Shown: positions 34,931 through 47,859, counted from the stretch's first letter. The stretch is 64,000 nucleotides of DNA from Falciphora oryzae (GCA_000733355.1 JNVV01000011.1:176679-240678); one strand, 5' to 3'. Program-made: numbers and translations. The notes: generated by a model from the sequence alone, not told the origin.

Positions 34931-37900
34931 CTAGCCTGCGCCGAAATTGGTATGAGACAGAGCCTTCATGACGGTGCCATCTGGTCTCCGGTAATATCGC
35001 TTCCCTAGTTCAGTCCCTTGAAAGTCGGCCGCCCTCTCCATGTACGTTTCCATTCCCTCCGCATGGGTATCGGGGATGGTGACAAGTGTTGTGTCAGCGC
35101 CCATGAGCCAGTCCGGAGCAGATCCCATACGGCCAGAATTGGACTCCGGCACTAAGAGGATCTTGCCGGCCGTCATTCCCGCAAATGAACAACCCTCCAG
35201 TGGATATGGGTTTGCTAGGAGACTATCGGGGACAGTGGGGCTACCGAAGATAGCCCTGAGGAACCCAGCCAGGTTTCCTGCTATGCAAGCCTTATGAAGC
35301 TCTATCTCGTCTCCCCCCTGCTCAAAGTATCTCTTGTACAGCCCTCGTAGCTGTGTTGCATGACGCGAGTGCCCGGAATTGCAATTCGCAAAACCATAGT
35401 CGGCGATGACGCAAGGAGCCGGATGGGTCGTGCTTATCTGTGTGAACCTTTTAAGCTCCCACACACTCTGGTGCAATCCTTTGACCGAGCGCATGAAGGG
35501 CTGGAAATGTGGCAGGTCGGATAACTGCGCCGACAGATGGTGCACTTCAAATAGCTCGGCGACTCTGGACTCGGACATGGCACGCCAAAACTCGTTGAAT
35601 GGACAACGCTGGATCAGCTGCCCATACGCCCGCGCAAGCAGCTGCTCCTGGGCGGCATCGCGAGCGGTGCAGAAACCCAGGCCCTTCCAGTTGTCCTCGC
35701 CCACGTCCGGCTTGTATCCATTGCGCATCTGGACGTAGAAGTTGAAGGCGTTTCGCTTGTCGGCCGGCTCGAGCTGAATGTAGGACAGTTTCTGGTCTTC
35801 AGGGCTTAGAAGATCCTTTCTAGCCGCCTCGTAGAGGGTCTCCGGGCCGGGGCCCTCGGCATTGGCGTGGAAGTTTGGCTGAGCATCCAGCCATCGCGCA
35901 TTTTGAATCAAGTCTAGATTCCCGCTCTGCCGACATCGAGACGTGAGCATCTCTTTGAGTCTGTCCAGCCGCACCGCGGTCCTCAGCTCATCCTCGTCGA
36001 TGCCCACGTCGATAACCAGCGTCTGGTAGAGTTGAAAGAGTCGTAATTTGTCCGTTACTCGTGGGGACCAGTCGAAGCCGTATTCGCCAAGCACGTCGCC
36101 CTCTTGAGGAAACCCGTTGGTGCGACAAGCATAGATCAAGTAGTCCGTGACATCAAGCGGTCTTCCTAGACTGCACGAGAACTTGTGTCGATAGGCATCG
36201 GATCGCTGGCAGTTTACACTGCAATAAGCAACGGACTTGCATTTGTTGCAAATCCGAGCAGCCTCGAATGTGTTGTTGCAAGAGCGACAGCGCGAAGAGA
36301 TCTCAATTTCGACTTGAGTCGAAGGGCCACCACCGCTCGCTTTTGTTGCTTCGCTTGGATATTCCTCCATGTCATCAAGAGTTATGGGACTGAAATTGAC
36401 CTTGTTAGCAACGATACGGTGATGAAGACATAAATCAGTGCAGGGGGCTTCTGAACACACTTCCTGTCTCCATTTTGTGGTCGTGTGTGGTAAAACCACT
36501 CTGCTTTCCTCGCGGCCTGTCTGGGGTCAACGGCCATGTTGTTGAAAATTGTCCGCTGGGTTTGACGTCTCGACAAAGCTGGACCTGCAATTGTCGACTC
36601 CTTCTCAGCGTCTCTGTGAGACACCGAGCTCTTCCCTTGACCTCGTAGAATATTTCTGAGCTGCAGAGTAGAGCCGTCGAGACAGTCTCTTACTTGGACA
36701 TTATCCGTCCAGAGTGGCGAGGGAAGTGCCCACTGCGAGTAGACCTTGCCATGATTTCCCCGAGCCTCGAACCTGCCAACCTCTCGCAGCATGTGACCGC
36801 AAAGAAAGCATGTCTTTTTACTGACACCCAGGTACGGAAGCATGGTCTTGCCCCGTGCAAGGCCTGCCCCGGGCCCGAGGAGATAGGCCATGAGTGCCAT
36901 CTCGGCATGGACATACTTTACCTTCTTTACCTGGACGGAAAAGTGCTTCTCCAGCCGCGCTGTGGCAGGAGAGGCTTTCCCTGGCCACTGCCACTGCGGT
37001 ACGGCCCGGGGCGGCAGCGCAGTTAGCAGCACGAACTTGACCTTGCGGAAGCCGGTGCACTTCTGAGCGAGATGCACAAAGGTTGTTGCGCCTTGCATGG
37101 GGCGTCGGATGCACGTCAGCTCTTCAACTACACCACGAAGTTTCCTGGGCGTCAGGCTGTCTTCTAGCTTTCTGTGGAAGTCCGTATCGTATGACAGGTA
37201 TTCGTGGACAAATTTGACGAATTCGTGGATGGAGAGGCGGCCAGACAGAAGGCCATCGCACGCCCCCTGCCCGAAAAAGGCGATACCAGTCTTCCCTTGG
37301 TCGATCCGGACAAGTTCCTTGGCGTGGTGCCGGACCCGGTCTTGGTAGTATGATGTGAGGAAATCTTGCAGCTCGTAAAAAAACATGCGGCTCCAAAGCC
37401 GCTGCTCCAAGGGCATGATTAGCTGCACGTCCGCATTTTCGTGCGCACGACAACCAAGCACTCACGCTTCGAGGAGGCTCTCTCAAGGACAACGGCCAGG
37501 TGGGTCAGTAGCACGACATCTCTCTCTGCCCATGTTTCCCCTGGCGACCAGTTCCGGGCCGCGATGATCACGACTTCGTCGTCGTTGTAAACCATCCCTG
37601 TGCTCGTGATGAGAGAAGGGTCCTTCTTGTGGCAGAGGAGCTCGGCAAGCCGATCGAGAAACTCCTTCCTGATGCTGTCGTATCCGTCGCTAGACGGCAG
37701 GGACGCGACGACACTCGAAGAGCACACGTCGGCATCTTCGTTGTCGCTGGTCGCGGCGGCCTCTTCACGCTGAGCCTCATTTCCCGCGCCGGAGGAAATG
37801 GGCTCTCGCTGCTGCTGCCTGACCTGGCACCAGGCGGTTAGAGTGGAGATTTCGGACTCCAGGTCCGACGGGAAGCGCCATTGATCGGTTTTGGGCGAGC

Positions 37901-37973
37901 CGGTTGCTTGGAGGCCAGATATTATGCTGACTTTGTTCATCGTGGAAGGGCGTCGAGTAGGCGCTGCTGGCAC
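34931..37973 (-). CDS. OTT_1508-like deaminase fused to a MYND zinc-finger protein
   Basis: Model: exons 37973-37466, 37364-36461, 36389-34931, 956 residues. The second intron (GTGTGT, GCTAAC, TTTCAG) joins the two halves in phase, so the halves are one protein rather than overlapping genes. The deaminase half has YVHAEMALMAYLL (HxE) followed about 35 residues later by KKTCFLCGHML (CxxC), the zinc-binding and proton-shuttle residues of nucleotide/nucleic-acid deaminases, and fits the fungal OTT_1508-like family. The second half starts with a MYND finger (CRSCNNTF, CNKC, YCSVNCQ, HKFSC) and continues about 400 residues without a SET motif. MYND fingers bind proline-rich peptides. The substrate of the deaminase is not known. 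The first intron is less sure: GTGAGT at 37465 is clear, but the acceptor at 37365 was chosen by frame, and exon 2 could begin 40 bases earlier with a frameshift. Confidence 0.7.
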
Positions 37974-38706
37974 CTAGACCTGTAGTTCACAGTGACAGTT
38001 GCGCGAGAAGGCGATTCTATGTCTTACTGCTGCGCTTCGTAGGTAGGAGAGAAAGGGCAGAGGAGGGATTGTAATGCGAGGAGAGCTCCAGGCGAGGAGG
38101 TGGTACGACGTGAGCCGTCGGACAGGCCTATCACCATAACTCCCTCCCCTTACCCCGCCATGGACGTTTGGCCGCAACCAGAAGAGTAGCAGCTTCGGGC
38201 GCCTAATGCCCGATGTATTAGTAATTACACGCCAATGGCTATCGAGCGCGACGCACAAATCACGTAGGTTATTTCCGATTGGGAGGCCGCTAAACCGGCA
38301 CAACGGCGCTTTCCAGAATACACCAGCTGTAAGTGTCCGCATCAAAGCCCAATTTTAGGCAGAATTATGCATTGGAGTAAAATATCACGTGCAGCTTCGG
38401 TTGCGATTGGCTAGAAGACGAGAGATTCACTAAAACGAGAGTATGACACAACTGAGACTCAAACAAAAATCATGTGGAGTTCCGCGTTCCTCCAGGTTTC
38501 CAAGGAGATTCTTGTGGTCGCTGAAATTATATGGTTGGTCTTTTTTGCCGTGATGGTGAACAGCGGCTTTGCCACGAAATTTGACTGGGGTTGCCTCGCT
38601 GATGACGTGAGGATTCAAGCCATGGTAGCTGCCTAGTGCCGGAAGTTGGCCATTGTGGGCTTTGTAACTGTCCGCAGCAGAAGGAGCCTCTGGAACACCG
38701 GAAGTG
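37974..38706. other. intergenic
   Basis: No gene supported. Lies between two minus-strand genes; includes the promoter of the deaminase-MYND gene (about 37974-38350) and the 3' end of the kelch gene. Confidence 0.4.
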
Positions 38707-40292
38707 CTATGCTTGCCGGTCCGGCGGGTTCGCCCACAGCTCCTGGGGCGGCCGGAAGGGTTCCTGGGGCATCTCATGGGTCGAGGCTACCCAGTCCGTG
38801 TAAGGCAGAGCCTGCGGAGTCGGCGCCGGCGAGGGTCCCTTGGCCTCCTCCTGATGCATCTGTCCGTAGTGGCCGTTACCGTCACCTCCGGCCCATTGGG
38901 CGGACCCGCGCGCTGCCTGGCGGCCCATCCGCGGCCTGTGCCAGGAAAAGTACACAATGCAAGCCGCGGCCGCCGCGAAGGCTGCCAAGCCGCCGATGAC
39001 GGCGCCCACGATGGTCGCGACTGGGGGCCCTGGGGGGCTGGGCGGGTCTAGGTTGCCCTTGAGTGATGGGTCGTCGAGTATGTCGGCAAATAGTGCCTTC
39101 GTCTGCTCCTTGTCCCAGCGGATACGGGAAATACCGCTGTGCCGCTCTTGTCAATAATTCTAGTCGGTAGGTATTGACTTGATGTAGCCCTATTGGCTCA
39201 GGTAGCGAATGGCTGTACTCACGAATTCTTGTACCAGTCCTTGATGGCGTCCGGTTGTTGGTATGCGGGCTTGGACGCGCTGTAGCTATTGCCACATGAG
39301 AGCTCCGTCATGTCCAAGACCTTCAGACCCTGGGTCCACGAGTCGGGTGTGTTGTGGTACGACTGGCCACTCTCGATGCGACTTGTCCCGTGGACCGCGA
39401 TCATCTGTCGCCCGTCCTTGCCGGCAACTGCGCACGCAGGCTCCCTGCGGTTGGTCTGGGTGTCGGAGTTAGGACTTGGTCCTCGGAACCAATTGAAGCC
39501 AGGCACCGTAAGCATCAGCGCGTCAGCCTTCTCTGCAGGGTCGCCACCCAACATGGCAGTCTCGTAGGCTTTGCTGTCTTTGCTCTTGGCCGCAACAGCG
39601 CAGAATTTTCCGCGCCTAGAAGGCACGTCCCCGGTTGCCGACTGTGTGTGAAACTGCCCAGAGCCGATGTCGTAGAACATGATCTTGTTCATGGCCAGGG
39701 ATTCGGAGTTGACAATGTGTCCATCCAGCGATCCAGTCCGACCGCCGAGGAACACGACAATGCCCTTGCCCCCCGTGCCCAAAGTTGGAAGACACACCGC
39801 GGACCCGTCGAGGTGGGTGCCTTCTGTTGTGCCGGAACCAAACCCTTTGGCAGAGTGGTTGGTCCATGTTCGATTCTCCATATCATAGATGATAAGGCCG
39901 CCAAGAGCCGGGAGACTGGTTCCCCATGACTTGTATCTCTTGTCAATCCCAGCCGACGTGTAGCCACCCAAGTAGAACCCAAGCCCGTTGCAGCTGGCCC
40001 AGCTCCCGGCACCTTGGCGAAATATTGTCCCTGAGCTCGAGCTGTCTACCCCGGCAGGCTCGTAGGACCAGCTGCCGATGTGTCCGCGCTGGACATCTCG
40101 CTTGAATTGATACAAACGCGGCTCGGCACTGGTTCCTGGTTTGGGCACGCCACCCCAGACGAGAACTCGGTTCATTTCTGGCTGCGGCCATAGTGAGGGG
40201 AAGACAAAGCGTGGGAATCCCTTGTCGGCGGCAGTCATCAGATTGACGTTTGAGGTGTCCCAAGGAGTGGTGAGCGGCAGGGCAATGGTTTT

Positions 40293-40593
40293 TGTTGGAT
40301 TGCACTGGCCTGTGCAGGCAATCGGCAGAGCCCAGAGAGAGTCGGATCCTCCGGTCCCGTGATCTCTGATCACGGGATCCGAGGACCCGCAAGCCCGCGG
40401 AGGCTGAGAACAGGGGAAGGGCCCTTTGGTGATCTAGATCATATATAAATAGCCTTCCTTCTGCTCCCTCTCTGGCAGATAGATTCCTTTCCTCTTCGTG
40501 CACAATAGATTATAATTCCTATGATATAAGGGATTATTGTTCACCCTGTTTTGGAGATCTCCGAGCCCACAGGAGTACATACTCCTACCAACA
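40293..40593 (+). repeat. 5' LTR of the 40.3-kb copia element
   Basis: 301 bp. It contains a perfect 9-bp hairpin (CCCGTGATC-TCT-GATCACGGG, about 40363-40383) and a TATAAAT box near 40444. Differs from the other LTR by C/T and A/G transitions only, four in total. Confidence 0.95.
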
Positions 40594-40647
40594 CTGATCA
40601 GTGTTGCTTTAAGGCAACACAAATAAGCAAAGTAAAGGGTTCTTTCG

Positions 40648-40880
40648 AAAGCCCCGACCTGCCAGCAGGCCAGAGCGGTTTTCTAAAGGACCTGGAGCAG
40701 AAGACCCCAAATCTCCCGCTCGGTAGCGCATTCGAGGAAAACCGGCAAAACTCTCCTAAAAGCCCCGACCTGCCAGCAGGCCAAAGCGGCTTTTGGTTAA
40801 AAGACTTAACGATCTTCGCGGAGGGCGTTACGTAATCCCCAAAAGCCCCGACCTGCCAACAGGCCAAAGCGGCTTTTGGA
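40648..40880 (+). repeat. three hairpin-forming repeats in the copia leader
   Basis: Copies at about 40648-40684, 40757-40795 and 40841-40880 share AAAGCCCCGACCTGCCAGCAG and then GCCAAAGCGGCTTTT. Each can fold into two nested stems, an outer AAAAGCC/GGCTTTT and an inner CCTGC/GCAGG. Copy 3 has a G-to-A change in the inner stem. They lie between the 5' LTR and gag, where RNA packaging and dimer signals sit in other LTR elements. Confidence 0.8.
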
Positions 40881-40916
40881 CCAAAAAATCACAAGGCAAT
40901 ACTTTTTACCAACCCC

Positions 40917-43900
40917 AACAACATATCCGGATCAGCCAAACCGGACGACGACGAACGCGGGAAGCAAAGGATCCTAAATCAGGAGCTCCTAAATGCCTTC
41001 GTCGATTTCGGTCTACCGAAAACTGCCCTCGCCGTATGCGACCTACAGTTTTACGACGAGCAGAACTTCACCCTAGGATGCCCACCGAACGACGCATCCA
41101 ACGAGCGCCGCAATACCTAGATCATCAAAACGATAATCGCGAACAGGTTGTACGAAGGCGAAAACCTATTTGCTACCTACCTCGAGGACTTTAAGGGATG
41201 GACCTAGTAACATTTTAAGGATTTAGATATCCGGATTATACGAGCGTTTAAAGCTTTTTTGGCCAAGCGAGGGATTACCCTCCTAGGCTATGCAACGCTT
41301 AAAATCACTATCCGTTTCGCAAAACTCCTTACAAAAACAAAGGCATAGAACGCGGCGATCGAGGGAACACGTTAACCCCCTTCCCATAATTACAAGCCGA
41401 TAAAAAAGGCTTCGGCTAAAAAGCAGCCCGAGGCAGGAACTTCGGCCCGAACGCCCCTTTCGCCCCCCTCGCCTTTTTCCTTAACTCGCAAACGATTAAC
41501 AAGCGAAACGACGCGCTTACGATCCCCTAAACGGGATCGCGGTAATCCGACGCCAAGCGAAATAAACCTACCATCAAGCTTACCATTAGGCCTACTAATA
41601 AGCCCACCGCCACCCCGACCGTTAAAGCTAAACACCTACTCGTAGTTAGCCCCGCCGCCTTTGCCGCCAAAGGAAAAAAGGTTTGCAAATTTTAATAATT
41701 TCGGAATTTTTTTTTTAAAGCTACCGACAACTACCGCGGCGCCTACCTAAACAATAAAGCGCCACCACCAAACCTACCTCAAAGCCCAACAAGCGCGGCC
41801 AACGGACGAAACATTACGCTAACGATCTCGCTTCGAAACCCCGGTCCCAGCCCGGTACGAAACAACACCTCCCCCACTATCAAACTACTAGAAGCTCCCA
41901 CCTATCGAAATACCCAATGCTATAATCGATACGAACATAATAAAAGCATTTAAACAAATATAGGATAAAGCCCACAGCTACACCGGGGAATAATACGATA
42001 TTTTTAACGATAAGGTCCTGTTTTTTACAAATACGTGCGAAATGCTTGGAATACCCCTTTTACAATTCTATACGCTATTCCCATTAACCTTCCAAAACCG
42101 TACCGCTTAATACTTTACCTTTAAAATAAATAAAGGCCAAACCTTTAAAATATTATAACGTGGTTCACCACCGAGTGACGCACCCTCACCGAGTGACGCA
42201 CTCCAAATCCCATACTAAACGGCGTTTTTTTCGATTAAATAACTCGCTCAATTTGGGGCTAAACTCCACCAAAATTAAAGCAGTTATATTTAACTTTATA
42301 ATAATTGTAATTTGAATTTTCCGCATTTTTATTATTAGTCCTTTTGGGTTAGTTCGCAACACTGTGTAATACACTGTGTACAATACGCAATTAACCCAAA
42401 AGGAGTAATAATAAAAATGCGGAAAATTCAAATTACAATTATTATAAAGTTAAATATAACTGCTTTAATTTTGGTGGAGTTTAGCCCCAAATTGAGCGAG
42501 TTATTTAATCGAAAAAAACGCCGTTTAGTATGGGATTTGAAGTGCGTCACTCGGTGAGGGTGCGTCACTCGGTGGTGAACCACGTTACCTGGCTTTTTAA
42601 AAGCACTTTAACATTAAAATTAACAAACAGCAATACTATATGGATTAAAGTTCGATCACTTTCCAAATTATACGTTCCGAAAGCGAAAACGCAGGAAAAT
42701 CCAATATGGAAATCCTGTAAACCCTCCTCAACAAACTATAAATCTGTTAACGAGCGTTAGGTCCGGCATATCAAAAGGACCACCAGCTTATAACGAACAC
42801 CTTCCGGGCAATTTAAAAAATTCCCGAGCTTAAAATAGCTCTTTTTCGGCCAGAAAAAACCTTTAAAGCTTTAGCTTCCCAATTTAAAAGCACGATGCAA
42901 ATGGAAAAAAACGTTAACGCTTTAAGCATCCATTTCGTAAAGCGCCGGTTCGGAAACGCTGCTCGTTTCGATTAGCGGACAGGCAACCGTACCGGTAACA
43001 ATCCCAGCAGACTATGGAAACGCAAATTGGAGTGCTAGATTTACGGAAAGCCTAGTTACCGCTCCAAAAATCACACGCCTTAAAAACAGAAAGTATCCAA
43101 AGCGTTATGGAAACGAGGGCAGGAAGCTCGTAGAAAGTTAAAAAAGGGATACACCTAATTCCTCGCAGCCTACGAGCCCGGCAACAGCAATAAAAAAAAC
43201 ACGGAAGCCACGGACGAGTACGATTCCGATCAAACAACAAATAACGAATTTAATCTAGCGAGCACTCATTTTATAACACCGGCCATAGCAACGTACCTCG
43301 CCAACGAGGCCTTCCTGCACCAACTGCATCCCGAAACTTTGGGATCAGCCAAAAGGGAACCCACCGCGCCAGCAAAGCAGGTACTTGTTTAATACATGCT
43401 TACAACCACCGACAAATGGTACGGCATCATCCCAAACACCGGAGCGGCAAAAGTTTCAACTGCAGGAACAACCCAATTCCAAGCCCTGCAACGCCATCTG
43501 CCTGATCTCGGCCTGGACACCAGCAAAAAAAAAAAAACGTGTACGCTTCGGATTAGGAAAAGCCATTTCCAACGTCGGAAAAATCACCCTTTCGACCCCG
43601 ATAAGCTTTATCACGTTTTATATGGTGCCTACGCCTATACCGTTCCTCCTTTGCATCGATAATATAAACGCGCTCGGGGTTTACCTTAACAATACCCGCA
43701 ACGAGCTAATAACCAAACTCGGCAAACGCGTGCCGATTATACGACGCTACGGCCACCCCTAGTTTTTCCTCGACGACGTCAGCCATATAATAACAAGCGT
43801 ATCGTTTATAACGGAACCAGAAAGCGTGGAAGCAGCCGTCCTAACGGAAGCTAAGCTCAAACGCGTGCACAAACGCTTTGGCCACCCTTCCGTCGAAAAG

Positions 43901-46718
43901 CTTTGGACTGTTTTACAACGGGCAGGCCATAAAGCCGATCGCAACGCTTTAAAAATAATCAATCGCGTATGCCATTACTATCAAATCAAAGCACCCGCAC
44001 CACAACGTTTTCGATTTACGCTTAAAAACGACTTCGACTTTAATTACGAAATCGTTGCTAACGTAATGCAATTAAACAGCAAATTAGTACTTTATATAAT
44101 CGATACGAACATAACATTTAGTACCGCAACGTTCCTAAAGGATATAAGCGCAAAAAAAACTTGGGAAGCTCTTAAACGCTGCTAGTTAAATACCTATTTG
44201 GAGCCCCCAAATGTGCTATCCCATAACGCAGGTACCAATTTCGCCGCGAGCGAATTCCAAACGGAAGCAAAGCTTTTTGGGATTACCTGCAGCCAGGTCC
44301 CAATAAAGGCGCATTAGTCGATAAACAAGGTGGAAAGGTATTACGGACTACTCCGCCGAGCCTACGAGATAATCCGGAAGGAGTGCCCCGATTTGCACCC
44401 CGATTCCGTGCTCCAAAAAGCTATTAAAGCTATAAACGATACGGCAGGCCCTAACGGCCTCATCCCTACGCTGCTCGTCTTTAAAGCTATGCCACGCATT
44501 AATAACAACTCCCTTCCGACGAAAAGCCAAGTTTAAAAAGCGGCAGCAATTATTAAAGCTATAGGTAAGCTCCGAAAGCTCCACGCCAAACGCAAGGTAC
44601 AAAACGCACTAAACATACGCAACGGGCCGAGCACGGAAAGCACGTTGCCTAAAGCGCTAGCTTTGGGAACAAAGGTGTTAGTGCATAAGGAAGACGGCGA
44701 GTGGAAAGGACCGTATAAAATCCTTTAGGTAGCAGATAACGAAGTAACGATCGAAACTGTCAACGGCCTTTTAACGTTCCGGAACACTGCCTGCAAGCCA
44801 TACCACAAAGCGCAGGAGCAGGAAATTGCAAATACGGAAAAACAACTAGCCCCGTTCGAGTATCCGCCATAAACGGAACCAAAACGGAAAGGGAAACCGC
44901 TAAAGATTACGAAAACGGTAACGGCAAACGCGTCCAGCGATAGCGAAGCCCTTTCCGAAATCGAAGTTGCACCCGCACCCGCACCCGCCAGGCCCGGTAG
45001 ACCACGGAAGGCACTTACCCAAAAGGTACCGGCATTAACGGCACCCGAAATACCAGCCCTTAAACGACGAGGACGACCCCCGCGCCAAATAGCAACGGCA
45101 TTCCTAGCCCCAAAAAAGAAGGAATCCTTACGTTTAACGCTCCAATACCGATAAAAGGGCAAAATTAAAGCTCCCGGACGCCCATTCGAAAAGTCCAACT
45201 GGATTGAAATCGAAGCACTCCTTGCCGCTGGAATAATCAAACCGATTAAACTAAACGGCATTAGTAACGCGAAAATCTTTAGGTCCCGCCTTATCAAAAA
45301 AATTAAAAGCACCAACTTAATCCCTTATAAAAAATCGAAATTTGTGGTGCAAAAATACAGCGATTGGGAAAAAAAAAGCCTTTTTACCCAATCCCCGACG
45401 ATTATGCGATACAGCCAACGCTTAATCCTCGCGCTTAGCCCGTCCCTTAAAAAGCGAGGCTTTATGCTAATAATTAAAGATATTAGCCAAGCGTACACCC
45501 AGTCCGAAACAAAGCTACAAAAGGAGGTTATTTTATACCTCCCCAAAGAATTGGAACATCGATACCCGGAAGGCACTGCCCTTTAACTAATTAAACCGCT
45601 TTACGGATTGGCCGAGGCAAGGCTACATTAGTTCGTTACGTACCAAAGGCATTATAAAAAACGATTAAACTGTTCCATTTCGGAATATAATCCGTGCTTG
45701 CTTATTTTAAAAATCGGCCAAAGCTTTGGAATAATTAGCATGCAGACCGACGACATTTTAAACTTAAGCAACGCCGAATTTATGCAAAGGGAGGAAATAG
45801 CGCTTTAAAAAGCCGGGTTTAAAGCGAAACCGAAATCGATCCTGCACCCCGGAAACGAAAGCAACTTTAACGGGTGCAAGATTTTGGTTAAATAAAACGC
45901 TGTTACTATGCAGCAAAAAGGATAGGCAAATCGTTTAAAGCCGGTAATTGCTGGATTAAACGATACCCAATAGCAGTACGTCGTACAACGCGCACAAAGG
46001 GCATATATAAGCTCGATATGCCAGCTAAAAGCCGCTTTCGACTACTTTGTAGCTGCATAAACCAAAAATCCTATAAACACAAACGTATTTAAGCTTAATA
46101 AAAAGATCCAATGGCAGATCGATAACGCAAATAAAGGCTTAAATTACGTGCAGTTAGATTTGCAAACAGCTAGCTTATATATATTTATAAACGGGTCCTT
46201 CGCTAATAATAAAAACCTTAGTTTATAAATCGGCTTTGTAATCGTCCTAAGCAACGAAGGAGCTATAAAGCAGGAAAATAGCTTCCGGGTTACCGGTAAC
46301 ATTTTGCACTAAAGCTCCGTAAAATGCAAAAGGGTTACAAAAAGCGTTTTAGCGAGCGAAATTTACGGCATAGTTAGCGGCTTCGATACTAGCTATATCC
46401 TAAAAACAACGCTCGTAACGATTTGTAAAAAACTGGATCTCCCCCCCTGTAAATTGATCATTTGCACCGACAGCTTCTCGCTTTACCAATATTTTATTTA
46501 GCTTGGGATTACTACGGAAAAACGCCTTATAATAAATATTATGGCTTTCCGCGAATCCTACGAAACGCGCGAAATTGACGAAATCAAATAGATCGCAAAG
46601 GCAAATAACCCGGCCAACGCCTTAACAAAAAAGCTGCTAAATAAAGCTTTAAAGGACCTTATAAATAGCAATTTAACTACCGTAAAAATGGAAGGATAGG
46701 TAAAGCGGGATTACAAAT
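40917..46718 (+). pseudogene. gag-pol of the 40.3-kb copia element, degenerate
   Basis: Gag-like protein begins near 40980 (ALAVCDLQFYDEQNFTLGC, then LYEGENLFATYLEDFKGW) and is cut by a MITE at 42158, resuming at 42588. Integrase zinc-domain sequence lies at 43850 (VHKRFGHPSVEKLW). Reverse transcriptase starts near 45150 (DISQAYTQSE, LYLPKELEHRYPEG, LIKPLYGLAEARLH) with a changed catalytic block (MQTDDILNLSN in place of YVDD). RNase H includes VTKSVLASEIYGIVSGFD near 46330. TAG and TAA replace Trp and Gln codons throughout, the pattern of C-to-T changes on both strands. The element cannot encode its own enzymes now. Confidence 0.9.
42158..42585. mobile_element. 428-bp foldback MITE, Tc1/mariner-like, inside the copia gag
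   Basis: Two inverted arms of about 195 bp match with only two mismatches noted and enclose a loop of about 40 bases. Ends read ACGTGGTTCACCACCGAGTG; the 13-base motif CCGAGTGACGCAC occurs twice at each end. TA lies on both sides (42156-42157 and 42586-42587), the Tc1/mariner target site, and removing element plus one TA rejoins the gag sequence. No coding capacity. Confidence 0.9.
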
Positions 46719-47295
46719 AAAAAAAAGCTAGGGAATGCATACAAAATCGTTTTCCATAGTACCAAAACGCCAAAATCCCTAAAAACAACGCAAAAATCGA
46801 CAAAATAAAAATGCTCAAATCAAAAAAGCAATAAACGACCATACCGAAACAATAAACAATCTCACAACCAGACTTTTCCAAATATCCCGTTAAACTCCCC
46901 TTCACTCCTCCTCCTCGTCATTTCTGCCATCCCCCAGCCAAGCAGCTTCGTACATTTTTAAAGCGGCCGCGCGGCCCGCCGCTTTCCGCTTTAATCGCGA
47001 TATTATTAAAAAATCGGCATTAGCATCCTCCTAACCCTCCCCATCTTTAACCGCCAGCTGCAGTATGCATTTGGTAGCGATACGCCATTTGTTAAAGGTT
47101 TAAGGATCACAAAATATACATTAGCAAGCGCACCCAAAGCATTAAATTAAAAAAATAAACTTACTTTTTTATCGCGGTTATCGCGACCCCATTCCACCAT
47201 AAATTTAAACGCCGGACGCAACGCGATCGAGGGATTGGAAAATAGTTAAAATAAGCTTTAAAAAAAATAAGGGAAAATCGAAATGCTTACATAAA

Positions 47296-47859
47296 CTAAC
47301 AGGTGTAACCCGACGCGCACAACCAACAGCGCTTCTTAGCCGGGACTATATCCCGACAGCTATCGCCCTCCTTTATTTTGCCGGCGAAAGCGGACTTTAG
47401 GCAACCCAGGCAAGGGACAAAGCGCAGGACGCCCTTTCCACCGCGCGGACCCGGTGCAGAAACAGTTTTGCTGCCAACAACGGGTTTAACGATCCTAATA
47501 GCCGCCTTCTTCTTTTTATCCGACGGAGCAAGCATAGGATCGGCGTTTTCGAAATCGGAGTTATTATCGAACGGGTCGAGGAACTGATCGACAGGCGGCG
47601 CCGGAGGCGCAGGCGCGACTAGAGGTACAGAATTAACCAGCGCGAAATCGAAAGCCTCAACGGCAATGCCTTAAAGCCGCTTTAAGGATCTGCCACCGCT
47701 GCGCGCGACAAATCGAAGCTTCCGAGCCTTTTTGGCGACCGCGCTAGACTGGGTGCTGCCCTTTTTGTTGCCTATGGTAACGAAAGCGATCGAAAGGTTA
47801 ACTGATAGAAGACTGATCGAATAGAGCGGGTAAAAATACTGCAGGTAGAAATGCTGCAA
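47296..47859 (-). pseudogene. antisense cysteine-rich accessory gene of the 40.3-kb element
   Basis: One minus-strand frame reads from about 47859 to 47296 with a single TAA (at about 47672) where CAA would be expected. The first part is basic (KKARKLRFVARSGGRSLKRL), the middle Pro/Ala/Asp-rich, and the end has VPCLGC-x14-C-x9-CWLC-x5-C followed at once by a stop. The C-xx-C … C … CW-x-C-x5-C arrangement, the VPC start and the position between pol and the 3' LTR on the opposite strand all match the gene at 25733-26689. The copy here lacks that gene's basic C-terminal tail, so it may be truncated by mutation. Not recognised as a named family. Confidence 0.6.

Noticed and set aside
34931..36499. 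MYND protein as a separate gene with its own start at 36499 or 36370
   Set aside because: An intron with perfect signals joins it in phase to the deaminase exon upstream, and the gap between them is too short for a promoter.
40648..40880. CRISPR-like array (three spaced repeats)
   Set aside because: Only three copies with unequal spacers inside a eukaryotic retrotransposon leader; CRISPR does not apply.
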